Shown here in pieces: positions 1-5,991 of a stretch of 7,124 nt of DNA (positions within the stretch are counted from its first letter, which is position 1; each line of letters opens with the position of its first letter). Under the pieces are notes generated by a model. It was given only the letters and a program-made list of their open reading frames with translations, was not told where the DNA came from and ran no database searches. The position numbers and the translations under genes are program-made. Source of the DNA: Pseudomonadota bacterium (GTDB lineage: Bacteria; Myxococcota_A; Polyangia; Polyangiales; Polyangiaceae); assembly GCA_003242355.1 (NCBI GenBank), contig QGUH01000169.1, positions 1 to 7,124 on the forward strand. The letters run 5' to 3'.

Positions 1-45
1 CACAACGAGTGGGACGCGTGGGCGGCGTAGGGTGTATAAAAGAGG

Positions 46-119
46 CGGGGGAGGGGAGGGGGGGGGGGGGGGTGGGGGGGGGGGGCGCGGGGGGGGGGCG
101 GCCCCCCCGCCCCCGCCCC
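46..119. repeat. Homopolymeric G tract followed by C-rich arm
   Basis: On the plus strand there are runs of 15 G (58-72), 12 G (74-85) and 10 G (89-98), broken only by single bases or a CGC. C runs of 7, 5 and 4 follow at 102-108, 110-114 and 116-119. The G block and C block can pair into a very stable hairpin, and the G runs satisfy the four-run rule for a G-quadruplex. Homopolymers this long are rare in bacterial chromosomes. The tract may be a real slippage-prone element, or a sequencing or contig-end artefact such as the false G calls of two-colour chemistry. Confidence 0.7.
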
Positions 120-152
120 GCCGGAGTGAATCCGTCGGGGCCCCACCCTCAG

Positions 153-176
153 GTTTCGGGGCCCCAACCCCGAAAC
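153..176. repeat. Perfect 9-bp hairpin (GTTTCGGGG / CCCCGAAAC)
   Basis: GTTTCGGGG at 153-161 pairs without mismatch with CCCCGAAAC at 168-176 across a 6-base loop. The core TCGGGGCCCCA also occurs just before it, from about 135, giving a short direct repeat. It lies about 170 bases past the pyrB stop and has no T tract on either strand, so an intrinsic terminator is possible but weakly supported. It could also block 3' exonucleases or bind a protein. Confidence 0.5.
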
Positions 177-198
177 ACCGAGCGGCGTGTCCCCCCGC

Positions 199-230
199 GA
201 GCGAAGCGAGCCCGCGATGAGCGAAGCGAA
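199..230 (+). repeat. Direct repeat GAGCGAAGCGA, two copies
   Basis: GAGCGAAGCGA occurs at 199-209 and again at 219-229, 20 bases apart. This is two helical turns, a spacing compatible with paired protein-binding sites. The copies differ only in the bases flanking them. With two copies in a low-complexity high-GC area, chance is possible. Confidence 0.35.
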
Positions 231-243
231 CTGCGTCGGGGTG

Positions 244-267
244 CTCGAGGGGGATGAGCCCCTCGAG
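244..267 (-). terminator. Candidate 3' hairpin of the pyrRB transcript
   Basis: CTCGAGGGG (244-252) and CCCCTCGAG (259-267) form a perfect 9-bp stem with a 6-base loop, starting about 77 bases beyond the pyrB stop codon. It is the first strong hairpin the leftward transcript meets. On the minus strand it is followed by CACCCCGACG, with no U tract, so it is not a classical intrinsic terminator. In a high-GC genome it could assist Rho-dependent ends or protect the 3' end. The structure is seen directly; the terminator role is inferred. Confidence 0.3.
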
Positions 268-343
268 GAGGACTCCGGCGGGGGGCGGGCGGGAGGAAAC
301 AAGTCCCGCGACGTACTGTGCCGTTCTTTTCTTGCTTCGCCGG

Positions 344-1291
344 TCAGCTTTCCATCAGCTCGGTGCCGGGCTCGGTCGCACAGTAATAGAGGACGGCCAT
401 GCGGACGGCGACGCCGGCTTCGACCTGGTTCAGGATCACGCTGTGCGGGCCGTCGGCGACGTCGTCGGCGATCTCGACGCCCCGGTTGATGGGGCCCGGG
501 TGCATCACGATGACGTCCGGGCGGGCGAGCGCGAGCCGCCTGGCGTTCAAGCCGAAGTAGCGCGAGTATTCGCGGAGCGATGGGAACAGGCTCGCTCCGA
601 GCCGCTCGCGCTGAATCCGCAGCATCATGACGACGTCGGCGCCTTCGAGCGCCGGTTCCAGGCGATCGTAGAGCTCCGCGCCGAGCGCCTGGGCTCGATG
701 CGGCAATAGAGTGCGCGGCCCACAGAGGCGGACGCGCGCGCCGAGGAGCCGGAGCAGCAGGAGATTCGAGCGCGCCACTCTGCTGTGCAGGATGTCCCCG
801 CAAATCGCGACGGTCAGCCCGCTCAGGTCCTCGCCCTTGTGCTGGCGAATCGTGAACACGTCGAGCAGGGCCTGCGTGGGGTGCTGGTGCATGCCGTCGC
901 CGGCGTTGACCACCGCGGCCTGCGTGTGGCGCGCCACGTAATGCGCAGCGCCCGATACCGAGTGACGGAGCACGATCACGTTGGCGTGCATCGCGTCCAG
1001 CGTGGCCACGGTGTCCCGGAGACTCTCGCCCTTGGTCACCGAGGAAGACGAGCCGCCGATGTTCACGACGTCGGCGCTCAGGCGCTTGCCCGCGAGCTCG
1101 AACGACGTGCGCGTTCGGGTCGAGGCTTCGTAGAAGACGTTGATGATGGTCTTGCCACGGAGCGTCGGCACCTTGCGCACCGGGCGCTTGCCGATCTCGT
1201 GGAACGCCTGCGCGGTCTTCAAGATCCGCTCCGCCATCGAGCGACTCAGGTCCTCGATGCCGAGCAGGTGCCGGAGCCTCGGTTCTGTCAT
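344..1291 (-). CDS. pyrB: Aspartate carbamoyltransferase catalytic chain
   Basis: This cytoplasmic enzyme condenses carbamoyl phosphate with L-aspartate to N-carbamoyl-L-aspartate, the committed step of de novo pyrimidine synthesis. The 315-residue product has the normal length for the family. The carbamoyl-phosphate loop STRTR is at 57-61, with the SSVTKGES loop (Lys87) after it, and HPTQALLD at 137-144. GDILHSRVARSN spans 165-176 and HPGPINRGVEI spans 264-274; all these are family signatures and look intact. The frame stays open far upstream to 2425, but that part is the wrong frame of pyrR. The ATG at 1291 is chosen because MTEPRLRHLLGIEDLS is a typical N-terminus and its ATG overlaps the pyrR stop as ATGA. 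No Shine-Dalgarno is visible, so translation is probably coupled to pyrR. No regulatory chain (pyrI) is seen. Confidence 0.97.
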   Translation of the reverse strand: MTEPRLRHLLGIEDLSRSMAERILKTAQAFHEIGKRPVRKVPTLRGKTIINVFYEASTRTRTSFELAGKRLSADVVNIGGSSSSVTKGESLRDTVATLDAMHANVIVLRHSVSGAAHYVARHTQAAVVNAGDGMHQHPTQALLDVFTIRQHKGEDLSGLTVAICGDILHSRVARSNLLLLRLLGARVRLCGPRTLLPHRAQALGAELYDRLEPALEGADVVMMLRIQRERLGASLFPSLREYSRYFGLNARRLALARPDVIVMHPGPINRGVEIADDVADGPHSVILNQVEAGVAVRMAVLYYCATEPGTELMES

Positions 1292-1839
1292 GGGGTTGGT
1301 GGGGGCGTTGTCGGCGTGCTCTGGGACTGAACGACGGCGACGAGCCGTTCGTCCTTCGTGATCACGTCGACGCGATCGAGCGGGGAGACCTCGATGCTGC
1401 GCACGACGTAATCTGCCTGAATCGGTAGCTCGCGCCCGCCGCGATCGACGAGCACGGCGAGCTCGACCTTGCTCGGCCGCCCGTAATCGAGCAGCGCGTC
1501 GAGGGCCGCGCGGACCGTACGGCCGGTGAACAACACGTCGTCGACCAACACGACGTGGCGTCCATCGATCGACAGCGGGATCTCGCTGGGGCCGATGCGC
1601 GGGCTCGGGAGCCGCGTCGCCGCATCGTCGCGGTAAAAGGTGATATCGACGGTGCCCACGGGGACCTTCCGCCCCTCGAGCTCCTCCAACCAGTGGGCGA
1701 GTCGCGTGGCCAGCGGTACGCCGCCGCGCCGGATGCCGACGAGGATCAGGCGTTCCGTTCCGCGCGTCCGTTCCGCGAGCTCCCCGGCCATGCGGCGCAA
1801 GCCGCGTTCCACGTCGTCGGCGTCCAGGAGAACTCGCAT
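1288..1839 (-). CDS. pyrR: PyrR pyrimidine operon regulator / uracil phosphoribosyltransferase
   Basis: PyrR proteins bind pyr mRNA leaders in response to UMP/UTP and PRPP, and many also make UMP from uracil and PRPP. The 183-residue product has the type I phosphoribosyltransferase PRPP loop VVLVDDVLFTGRTVRA at 96-111. It also has LVGIRRGGVPLATRLA at 33-48, VDITFYRDD at 64-72, and VLVDRGGRELPIQADYVV at 129-146, all characteristic of PyrR. The last dozen residues form a Thr/Pro tail, probably disordered. The ATG at 1839 is chosen because family similarity begins there; the in-frame extension to 1968 is Arg/Pro-rich and unlike PyrR. The stop overlaps the pyrB ATG by 4 bases, so the two are co-translated. 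A short palindrome GGCGGTCCGCC sits directly before the start and no clear Shine-Dalgarno is present. RNA binding versus enzyme activity cannot be separated from sequence alone. Confidence 0.95.
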   Translation of the reverse strand: MRVLLDADDVERGLRRMAGELAERTRGTERLILVGIRRGGVPLATRLAHWLEELEGRKVPVGTVDITFYRDDAATRLPSPRIGPSEIPLSIDGRHVVLVDDVLFTGRTVRAALDALLDYGRPSKVELAVLVDRGGRELPIQADYVVRSIEVSPLDRVDVITKDERLVAVVQSQSTPTTPPPTP

Positions 1840-1892
1840 CGGCGGACCGCCTATACCACGCCGGCAAGCACGAGGCGCGCCGCGAGACGCGC

Positions 1893-1911
1893 CCGGCCTC
1901 TTCGGCCCCGG
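1893..1911 (-). promoter_or_regulatory. Candidate PyrR-responsive leader hairpin
   Basis: On the minus strand this stem has CCGG-GGCC pairing around a 5-base loop, with a 2-base bulge, about 55-70 bases upstream of the pyrR ATG. The surrounding minus-strand bases read AGTCC followed later by GAGGCC. These words resemble the two arms of the PyrR-binding loop known from Bacillus (ARUCCNGNGAGGYU). However, the interval between the arms is about twice too long, so the match is only partial and may be chance. The hairpin is seen directly; binding by PyrR is a guess. Confidence 0.2.
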
Positions 1912-1949
1912 ACTCCGAGATGGGCTCACGAGAAGAGGGGGCCGGCGAA

Positions 1950-1966
1950 GGCGCGCTCGGCGCGCC
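1950..1966 (-). repeat. Perfect 7-bp GC hairpin in pyrR leader
   Basis: GGCGCGC and GCGCGCC flank a 3-base loop and form a perfect all-GC stem about 110 bases upstream of the pyrR start. On the minus strand it is followed by TTCGCCGGCC, with no T run. In a leader RNA it could act as an attenuator or antiterminator arm, or it could be an operator on DNA. GC bias makes short palindromes common here. Confidence 0.35.
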
Positions 1967-2139
1967 AAACTCGATCCTCCGTTCGGGGGTGGGCGCCGGA
2001 CGGGCGGTTCGGCGAAGGGGAATCGGATTCCGGGCGCGTTCCCGGAGGCGAGGAGGGGAGGACGAAGGGCGAGCGCTCGGCGAGCCGTGGCGCGGAGGGG
2101 TCGGGAGATGCCGGAGCGGCCGAGCGTTGGTGCCGGCGT

Positions 2140-3648
2140 TCACGGATCGGCGACGGTGACGTTGGTGTCGCCGGACGCGTTCTCCGAAAAGTGATTCGCC
2201 GTGAGAAAGTCGTCGTTCAGAACCACACCGTCTGCTGCCCACAGGCCATAGGATGCGCTCTTTTGCAGCGTGCAGTCGGTGAGGCTGACCCGCGTGGTTC
2301 CGAGGGTGCTTTGGACCAAGCGCAAGTTTCCGCGAGGTGCTTCCTGCGTGGACGAGCGTCCGCCGTATTCGACGGTCACGTGGCGCAGCACGTGGCTGCC
2401 CGTGGAGAGCTCGACTCCCCCCCATGCGCCGGGGGTCGCGTACGAACCGGTGAGCACGATCGGTTTTTCGGCAGTGCCCTCGGCCTGAAGGGACGAGCCC
2501 TGGTAGAGCGTGAGCGATCCAAGGTCGAACCGGAGTTGCACGCCCGGCTCGAGGACGAGGCGTTCTCCGGCGAAGAAGAGCTTGGGCGCGAGGTACGGCA
2601 CGTCGAGCGCCGGCACGACGACCCGTTCGACGTCGCCGTCGAACAAGACCAGCGCATCATCGTCGTTTCCGGAAAAGGTGGAAGAAGCGGACAAGGCACC
2701 GACGTTCTCGAACGTGATGAGGCCCGGGTACGCGTTGCGCGTGATCGTATTGTTTTCGAACGAAACCAGTTTGGTCCCGTACTCGACGGCGAAGCCGTCG
2801 CCGGCGCTCTCCGTGATCACCGTATCGTCCACGCGGATCTCCGCCGTGTCCCACGCCCAGAGACCGGCGGGCGTGAGCTCGACGGACGTGCCGACGATCG
2901 GCGCCCCGGCGTATTCGATTTTCACGAACTTTAGTCGGTTGCCGAGGGATCGAACGCCCTCGAACACCACGCCTTGCCAGAAGCCGCGGGTTTTCTCTGC
3001 TCCCGTGAGCACGATGGGCTCGTCTTCTCTGCCGACCGCAATCAGGCGTTGCTCCTTGCGGAAGACGAGGCCCGTGCCCTTCGCGAAGACGAGGGTGACG
3101 CCCGGCGACAGGGTGAGCGTTGCCGTATCCGCAAGCGAGGGCGTGGCTTCCACGAAGTAGCAGCCTTTCGGAATCGTCATGCTCTGCGTGAAGTTCACGG
3201 GGAGCACCGAGCAATCCTTCTCGGACGCGTTGCCGCCCCCGGAGCTACCTTTCATGCCGCCATCGTTGGTTTCACCCGTGCCAGCGCCGCCCGGGGACGT
3301 CGGACTCTCCTCGGGTCCTCCGGCGCCAGCGTCGGCATCACGTCCGTCACCCGCATCGCCGGTTTCTCCCGTGCTGCCGGAGCCGGCGCTGCCGGAAGCG
3401 GCTTCTTCCGGAGCGCCCTCTTCCGAAGTGGCCGCGGAACAGCTGCAACGACCGAAGGTGCCCTCGCTCGTGCAGGTCTGTGCTCCGGATCGCCCATCCC
3501 TGCAGGTGCAGGACGCGGTGGCTCCCGGAATGCACGCCGCGGGGCCGTCGTCTCCTTCCGCACTGCAGGCGCTCGAGAGAAGGAGCAGGGAGGCCCCCAC
3601 CGCAGCCAACGTCAACCATACCCGCGAACGCGCTCGTTGCTTGCCCAT
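2140..3648 (-). CDS. Secreted lipoprotein with Cys-rich module and duplicated beta-helix-like domain
   Basis: The 502-residue product starts with a basic stretch, a hydrophobic core and the lipobox SSAC, with Cys28 as the predicted lipidated residue; it should sit on the envelope surface or in the periplasm. Residues 39-70 form a small Cys-rich module (C39, C47, C49, C59, C68, C70) of the GATASCTCRDGRSGAQTC type that I associate with myxobacterial surface proteins. Residues 72-140 are a Gly/Ser/Glu/Asp linker, probably disordered. From about 155 to the end the sequence is beta-rich with PGV.L.F, PIVLTG, W.GV and V.I/VEY.G motifs, as in right-handed parallel beta-helix proteins. This pattern appears twice (about 178-252 and 364-432), so the domain looks duplicated. 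The ATG at 3648 has AGGAG nine bases upstream. No catalytic residues are recognised, so the role is unknown; adhesion or polysaccharide binding are guesses. Confidence 0.88.
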   Translation of the reverse strand: MGKQRARSRVWLTLAAVGASLLLLSSACSAEGDDGPAACIPGATASCTCRDGRSGAQTCTSEGTFGRCSCSAATSEEGAPEEAASGSAGSGSTGETGDAGDGRDADAGAGGPEESPTSPGGAGTGETNDGGMKGSSGGGNASEKDCSVLPVNFTQSMTIPKGCYFVEATPSLADTATLTLSPGVTLVFAKGTGLVFRKEQRLIAVGREDEPIVLTGAEKTRGFWQGVVFEGVRSLGNRLKFVKIEYAGAPIVGTSVELTPAGLWAWDTAEIRVDDTVITESAGDGFAVEYGTKLVSFENNTITRNAYPGLITFENVGALSASSTFSGNDDDALVLFDGDVERVVVPALDVPYLAPKLFFAGERLVLEPGVQLRFDLGSLTLYQGSSLQAEGTAEKPIVLTGSYATPGAWGGVELSTGSHVLRHVTVEYGGRSSTQEAPRGNLRLVQSTLGTTRVSLTDCTLQKSASYGLWAADGVVLNDDFLTANHFSENASGDTNVTVADP

Positions 3649-3657
3649 GAATCGAGA

Positions 3658-3662
3658 CTCCT
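3658..3662 (-). promoter_or_regulatory. Ribosome binding site of the beta-helix lipoprotein
   Basis: AGGAG on the minus strand, nine bases before the ATG at 3648, is the clearest Shine-Dalgarno in the window and fixes that start. The other genes here lack one and appear to depend on coupling or weak sites. Confidence 0.7.
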
Positions 3663-3674
3663 GCCCCCGTGATT

Positions 3675-3781
3675 CGCCGCCGACGTAACGTGGGCGGTGC
3701 CGTCACGTCCCTTCCTTCGGGACGTGGTCCGCCGCCGACCTCGTCATTCAGGGCGGCGCCGTCACGTACCCTTCCTCGGGA
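3675..3781. repeat. Imperfect tandem repeat, period about 55-59 bases
   Basis: CGCCGCCGAC occurs at 3675-3684 and 3730-3739. A near-identical 30-base block occurs at 3693-3722 and 3752-3781, starting GGCGG(T/C)GCCGTCACGT and ending TCGGGA. The two blocks differ by one substitution and a compensating one-base shift in the pyrimidine run. Each unit thus has a 10-base box, a variable spacer and a 30-base box. The repeat lies 30-130 bases upstream of the lipoprotein start, where promoter operators would be expected. Confidence 0.65.
3704..3726 (-). repeat. Perfect 8-bp hairpin CACGTCCC / GGGACGTG
   Basis: CACGTCCC (3704-3711) pairs perfectly with GGGACGTG (3719-3726) around a 7-base pyrimidine loop. 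It lies inside the first copy of the tandem repeat; the second copy has only a CCC/GGG remnant of the stem. It is about 233 bases past the rhomboid-like stop and 56 bases before the lipoprotein ATG, with no T tract on the minus strand. An operator or a 5' leader structure of the lipoprotein mRNA fits better than a terminator. Confidence 0.45.
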
Positions 3782-3958
3782 TGCCCACGATGGGCTCGAG
3801 GACTAGGAGCGAGGAGGACGGGTGCTGGGGGCAGTGTCCGATTCGGGCGGTGCTGACGTCGAGTTGCGTCGTTTCTTCTCGGACTCGGTCCGAGCGACCG
3901 CGAACGACGGCACGCGAGGGAGATCAGTCGAGCGCGCGACGGCGGACGATGCCGTTTG

Positions 3959-4825
3959 TCAGTTGAGCCAGCGTCCGCTGGGGCTGCTGTCGCCGTCGGT
4001 GCCCGAGTCGCGCCGGCGTCGGCCGCCCGGCAACACTTGGAGACCGGAGCGCTTCACGCGACGGCGGCGCGCCTCGGCTTCACGGCGCGCTTCGGCGTCG
4101 AGCATCGCGAGCCGCAGCTTGAGCCAACCGCGGCGGAGTGGCGAGGGGGTTCCGCCACCGAACAGCCAGCCGGCGATCATGCCGCCAAACGGGGCAATCA
4201 ACCCGGAGGGGGTCTGCGCGGCCGCGATCAGGTACATCAGGCTCACGCCCACGACGAACAGGATGAGCCCGCGCGAGCTCACCGGCAGAACGAAGAACAA
4301 CCGCACGGTTTGCCCGCGAAAGCTGAGCGCCCAAGCGATGGCCACCGCTTCGACCACCGGCATTGCTCCGAACCAGTAGCCAGGCACCAGGCGCGTCGCG
4401 AGCCGTGCCGGCAAGAGCAACTCGACGACGATTTGGAACGAGTAGGCAAAAAGCGCCGACAAGAAGAGGAAGCTGGCGAAGCGCCGTCCGCCCCAGCGTT
4501 CCTCCAGCGACGGCGAGAGGAAGTAGAGACCCAGCAAGACGCCGAGCACGTGGCCGATGGTGCCGCTCGGCATGTGCAACCAGGGCGCGGTGAGCAAACG
4601 CCACACCTCGCCGTGCAGGATCCGCTCGGTGCTGCCCGTGAACAGCAAGAACACGGACTCGGGAGCAGAGGCCCAGTTGAGGCCGACTGCGAACGCGAGC
4701 CAGACCGCGAACACGCCGATCAGGACGCTCCGCAGCACCCTGCCCGGGCGCGGAAAGCCGACCTGCAAGGTATCGCCGTAGCTCACTCGATAAGGGTTGC
4801 TCGACTCTAGAGCGGAGGCAACCAC
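3959..4825 (-). CDS. Rhomboid-like membrane protein lacking the catalytic dyad (probable pseudoprotease)
   Basis: The frame encodes six hydrophobic helices in the rhomboid order, about residues 32-50, 87-106, 116-138, 149-169, 175-202 and 207-223, then a basic Arg/Lys tail (226-288) probably in the cytoplasm. Rhomboid landmarks kept are the loop motif GEVWRLLT (Trp75-Arg76), His92 at the start of helix 2, and SLEERWGG after it. The helix 4 site that reads GASG in active rhomboids reads GAMP (153-156), with Met in place of the nucleophilic Ser. The helix 6 site AHLGG reads APFGG, with Pro212 in place of the catalytic His. Hydrolysis is therefore unlikely; substrate binding or chaperoning, as for iRhoms and derlins, is inference. 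The start is uncertain: no ATG precedes helix 1, so I chose GTG 4825, which keeps the PYRVSYG segment; GTG 4786 is an alternative. It follows the lipoprotein stop by 58 bases, probably in one operon. Confidence 0.8.
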   Translation of the reverse strand: MVASALESSNPYRVSYGDTLQVGFPRPGRVLRSVLIGVFAVWLAFAVGLNWASAPESVFLLFTGSTERILHGEVWRLLTAPWLHMPSGTIGHVLGVLLGLYFLSPSLEERWGGRRFASFLFLSALFAYSFQIVVELLLPARLATRLVPGYWFGAMPVVEAVAIAWALSFRGQTVRLFFVLPVSSRGLILFVVGVSLMYLIAAAQTPSGLIAPFGGMIAGWLFGGGTPSPLRRGWLKLRLAMLDAEARREAEARRRRVKRSGLQVLPGGRRRRDSGTDGDSSPSGRWLN

Positions 4826-4883
4826 GGGTGCGAGTCGTTCGGAGCAGGCGGACTCGGCACGCGCGGAACTCGGGGCGAAAACG

Positions 4884-5945
4884 TCAGTCTGCGACGCACT
4901 CGGCCCGGGCGCGGAGGCCGGGCTCGACGACGACACCACACGCCCCGAAGCGCGGCTCCTCGCTGCCGCGTTGCACGGCGGTGAGGCGCACCGTGTAGGG
5001 CCCCGGGTCAAGATCCGCAAATCGCGCGCTGCCTCGGCAACCCGTGAAGTGGAGCGGCTCGCGAGCGCCCCCTTCGAGCGCGACCTCGAGCTCGAGCAGG
5101 AGAGGGCACGCGACATCGAGCGCCGCGAGCGCTTCGGCCACGTCGACCTCGAGCGCGCCAGTGGTTGCAAGGGCGCCGCAGGTCGCCATCACGGACACAC
5201 CCGAGAGCACGTGCGCGCTGCACGTGGTTCCGAGCAGCGCGGTTTCGTCCGCCGTGAGCGCGAGCGCCTCGAGCACCAAGAGCTCGCCCGGAGTCGCGTC
5301 TTCGAGCACCGCTATCTCGCCACAAGGTGCTTCCGCCAGCGTTTCGCTTCCCGTGCGCACGACGAAGTGATCGACCGCATCTTCCCCCGTGCCGCATTCG
5401 AAGCCCGTGCCCTCGAGATCGAGCGCGACACGGACCTCGGTCGGCGATTGTCCCTCGTCGGTGAACGGAGCGCAGTCGTACACCCAGCGCGTGGCCTGGT
5501 ATTCGGCCCGCACCGGCTCACACGTCGTTCGCCAGCGCCACGGCACCGGCTCGAGCGTTTCGGGGTCGAGCAGCGTGCGGGAGCCGGGCGCTCCGGGGAT
5601 CAGATCCGCCCGGTCGAAAGCGAGGATTTCGGCGGCGTAGAGGTGACCGACCTCGACCTCGCCGAAGCCCACCGCCTGCTCGCAGGGCACGGCGCCGTCC
5701 GTCGTGCGGGGCGGACCGATGGGTGCATCGGTTTCGTCCTCGGGAGTGACGTCGCTCAGGGTCGCGACGTAGCTGCGCATGGCGCCCGGAGCATCGACGC
5801 ACGGAACGTTGCCCGGAAACTCCACCGGGTGGACGACCACCATCGTAGGGCTCGGCTGGAACACGTCCCCGGTGGACGATTCGGAGCACCCGCTCGCGAG
5901 GATCAGCCCGAGGCAGACGAGGGGAGGAGCGGTGCCGCGATTCAC
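4884..5945 (-). CDS. Cys-rich secreted lipoprotein, function unknown
   Basis: I do not recognise a named family. Starting from GTG 5945 the 353-residue product has a short signal peptide (VNRGTAPPLVCLGLILASGC) with an acceptable lipobox and Cys20 as the lipidation site. The mature part contains twelve further cysteines spread along the chain, an even number compatible with disulfides outside the cytoplasm. The body is acidic and beta-prone, without a catalytic motif I can name. The C-terminal 50 residues (FADLDPGPYTVRLTAV, then GACGVVVEPG and AECVAD) resemble a small beta-sandwich repeat such as those of carboxypeptidase-regulatory-like domains, a weak resemblance. The start is set by the signal peptide; the frame extends upstream to 6266 but that part lies over the preceding gene. 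No clear Shine-Dalgarno is seen. It follows the 164-residue lipoprotein by 46 bases and precedes the rhomboid-like gene, so an operon is likely. Confidence 0.83.
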   Translation of the reverse strand: MNRGTAPPLVCLGLILASGCSESSTGDVFQPSPTMVVVHPVEFPGNVPCVDAPGAMRSYVATLSDVTPEDETDAPIGPPRTTDGAVPCEQAVGFGEVEVGHLYAAEILAFDRADLIPGAPGSRTLLDPETLEPVPWRWRTTCEPVRAEYQATRWVYDCAPFTDEGQSPTEVRVALDLEGTGFECGTGEDAVDHFVVRTGSETLAEAPCGEIAVLEDATPGELLVLEALALTADETALLGTTCSAHVLSGVSVMATCGALATTGALEVDVAEALAALDVACPLLLELEVALEGGAREPLHFTGCRGSARFADLDPGPYTVRLTAVQRGSEEPRFGACGVVVEPGLRARAECVAD

Positions 5946-5991
5946 GGCCGGGGCTTTAGCCGATTGGCCGCCACCCGCCAAGCCGGGGACG

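Larger units (their letters stand above)
1..343. other. Non-coding region downstream of pyrB
   Basis: I see no convincing gene here. Short open frames exist on the plus strand, but they are Gly/Arg/Pro-rich products of the G/C bias and match no family I recognise. A pyrC or carA gene, which often follows pyrB in pyr operons, is not visible. The stretch holds the G-rich tract at 46-119, perfect hairpins at 153-176 and 244-267, and a repeated 11-mer at 199-230. The pyrB transcript reads leftward into this DNA, so the hairpins would be in its 3' untranslated region. Confidence 0.6.
1840..2139 (-). other. Non-coding leader/promoter region of pyrRB
   Basis: This 300-base stretch lies between the upstream lipoprotein stop and the pyrR ATG, and I find no credible gene in it. 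It carries hairpins at 1950-1966 and 1893-1911, and should contain the pyrR promoter. The only promoter-like word is TATAGG on the minus strand (1850-1855). It lacks a good -35 and would give an almost leaderless mRNA, so I do not call it. The length fits a regulated leader, as expected for a PyrR-controlled operon. Confidence 0.5.
3649..3958. other. Intergenic region between rhomboid-like gene and beta-helix lipoprotein
   Basis: These 310 bases hold no gene that I can support. They should contain the 3' end of the rhomboid-like transcript and the promoter of the lipoprotein gene, both on the minus strand. The visible structure is the imperfect tandem repeat at 3675-3781, the 8-bp hairpin at 3704-3726, and a palindrome CTCGGAC-TCG-GTCCGAG at 3878-3894. 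I see no confident -35/-10 pair. Confidence 0.5.

Noticed and set aside
35..41. TATAAAA, TATA-box or -10-like word on the plus strand
   Set aside because: It has no -35 partner and no downstream plus-strand gene. One AT-rich word is not evidence of a promoter.
1840..1968. N-terminal extension of PyrR to 1968
   Set aside because: The extra 43 residues are Arg/Pro/Gly-rich and unlike PyrR, whose usual N-terminus aligns with the ATG at 1839.
1292..2425. Long minus-strand open frame continuing upstream of pyrB, giving a 693-residue protein
   Set aside because: It is the wrong frame of pyrR and of the lipoprotein 3' end, is Arg/Pro-rich, and has no family features. Similarity to aspartate carbamoyltransferase begins at the ATG at 1291.
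1555..2934. Plus-strand open frame of 459 residues
   Set aside because: It is antisense to pyrR, its leader and the beta-helix lipoprotein, with no recognisable domain and a composition driven by GC codon bias.
3878..3894. Palindrome CTCGGAC-TCG-GTCCGAG as terminator of the rhomboid-like gene
   Set aside because: It lies about 65 bases past the stop, but on the minus strand it is followed by AAGAAACGAC, not T residues. The 3-base loop also makes it a poor terminator.
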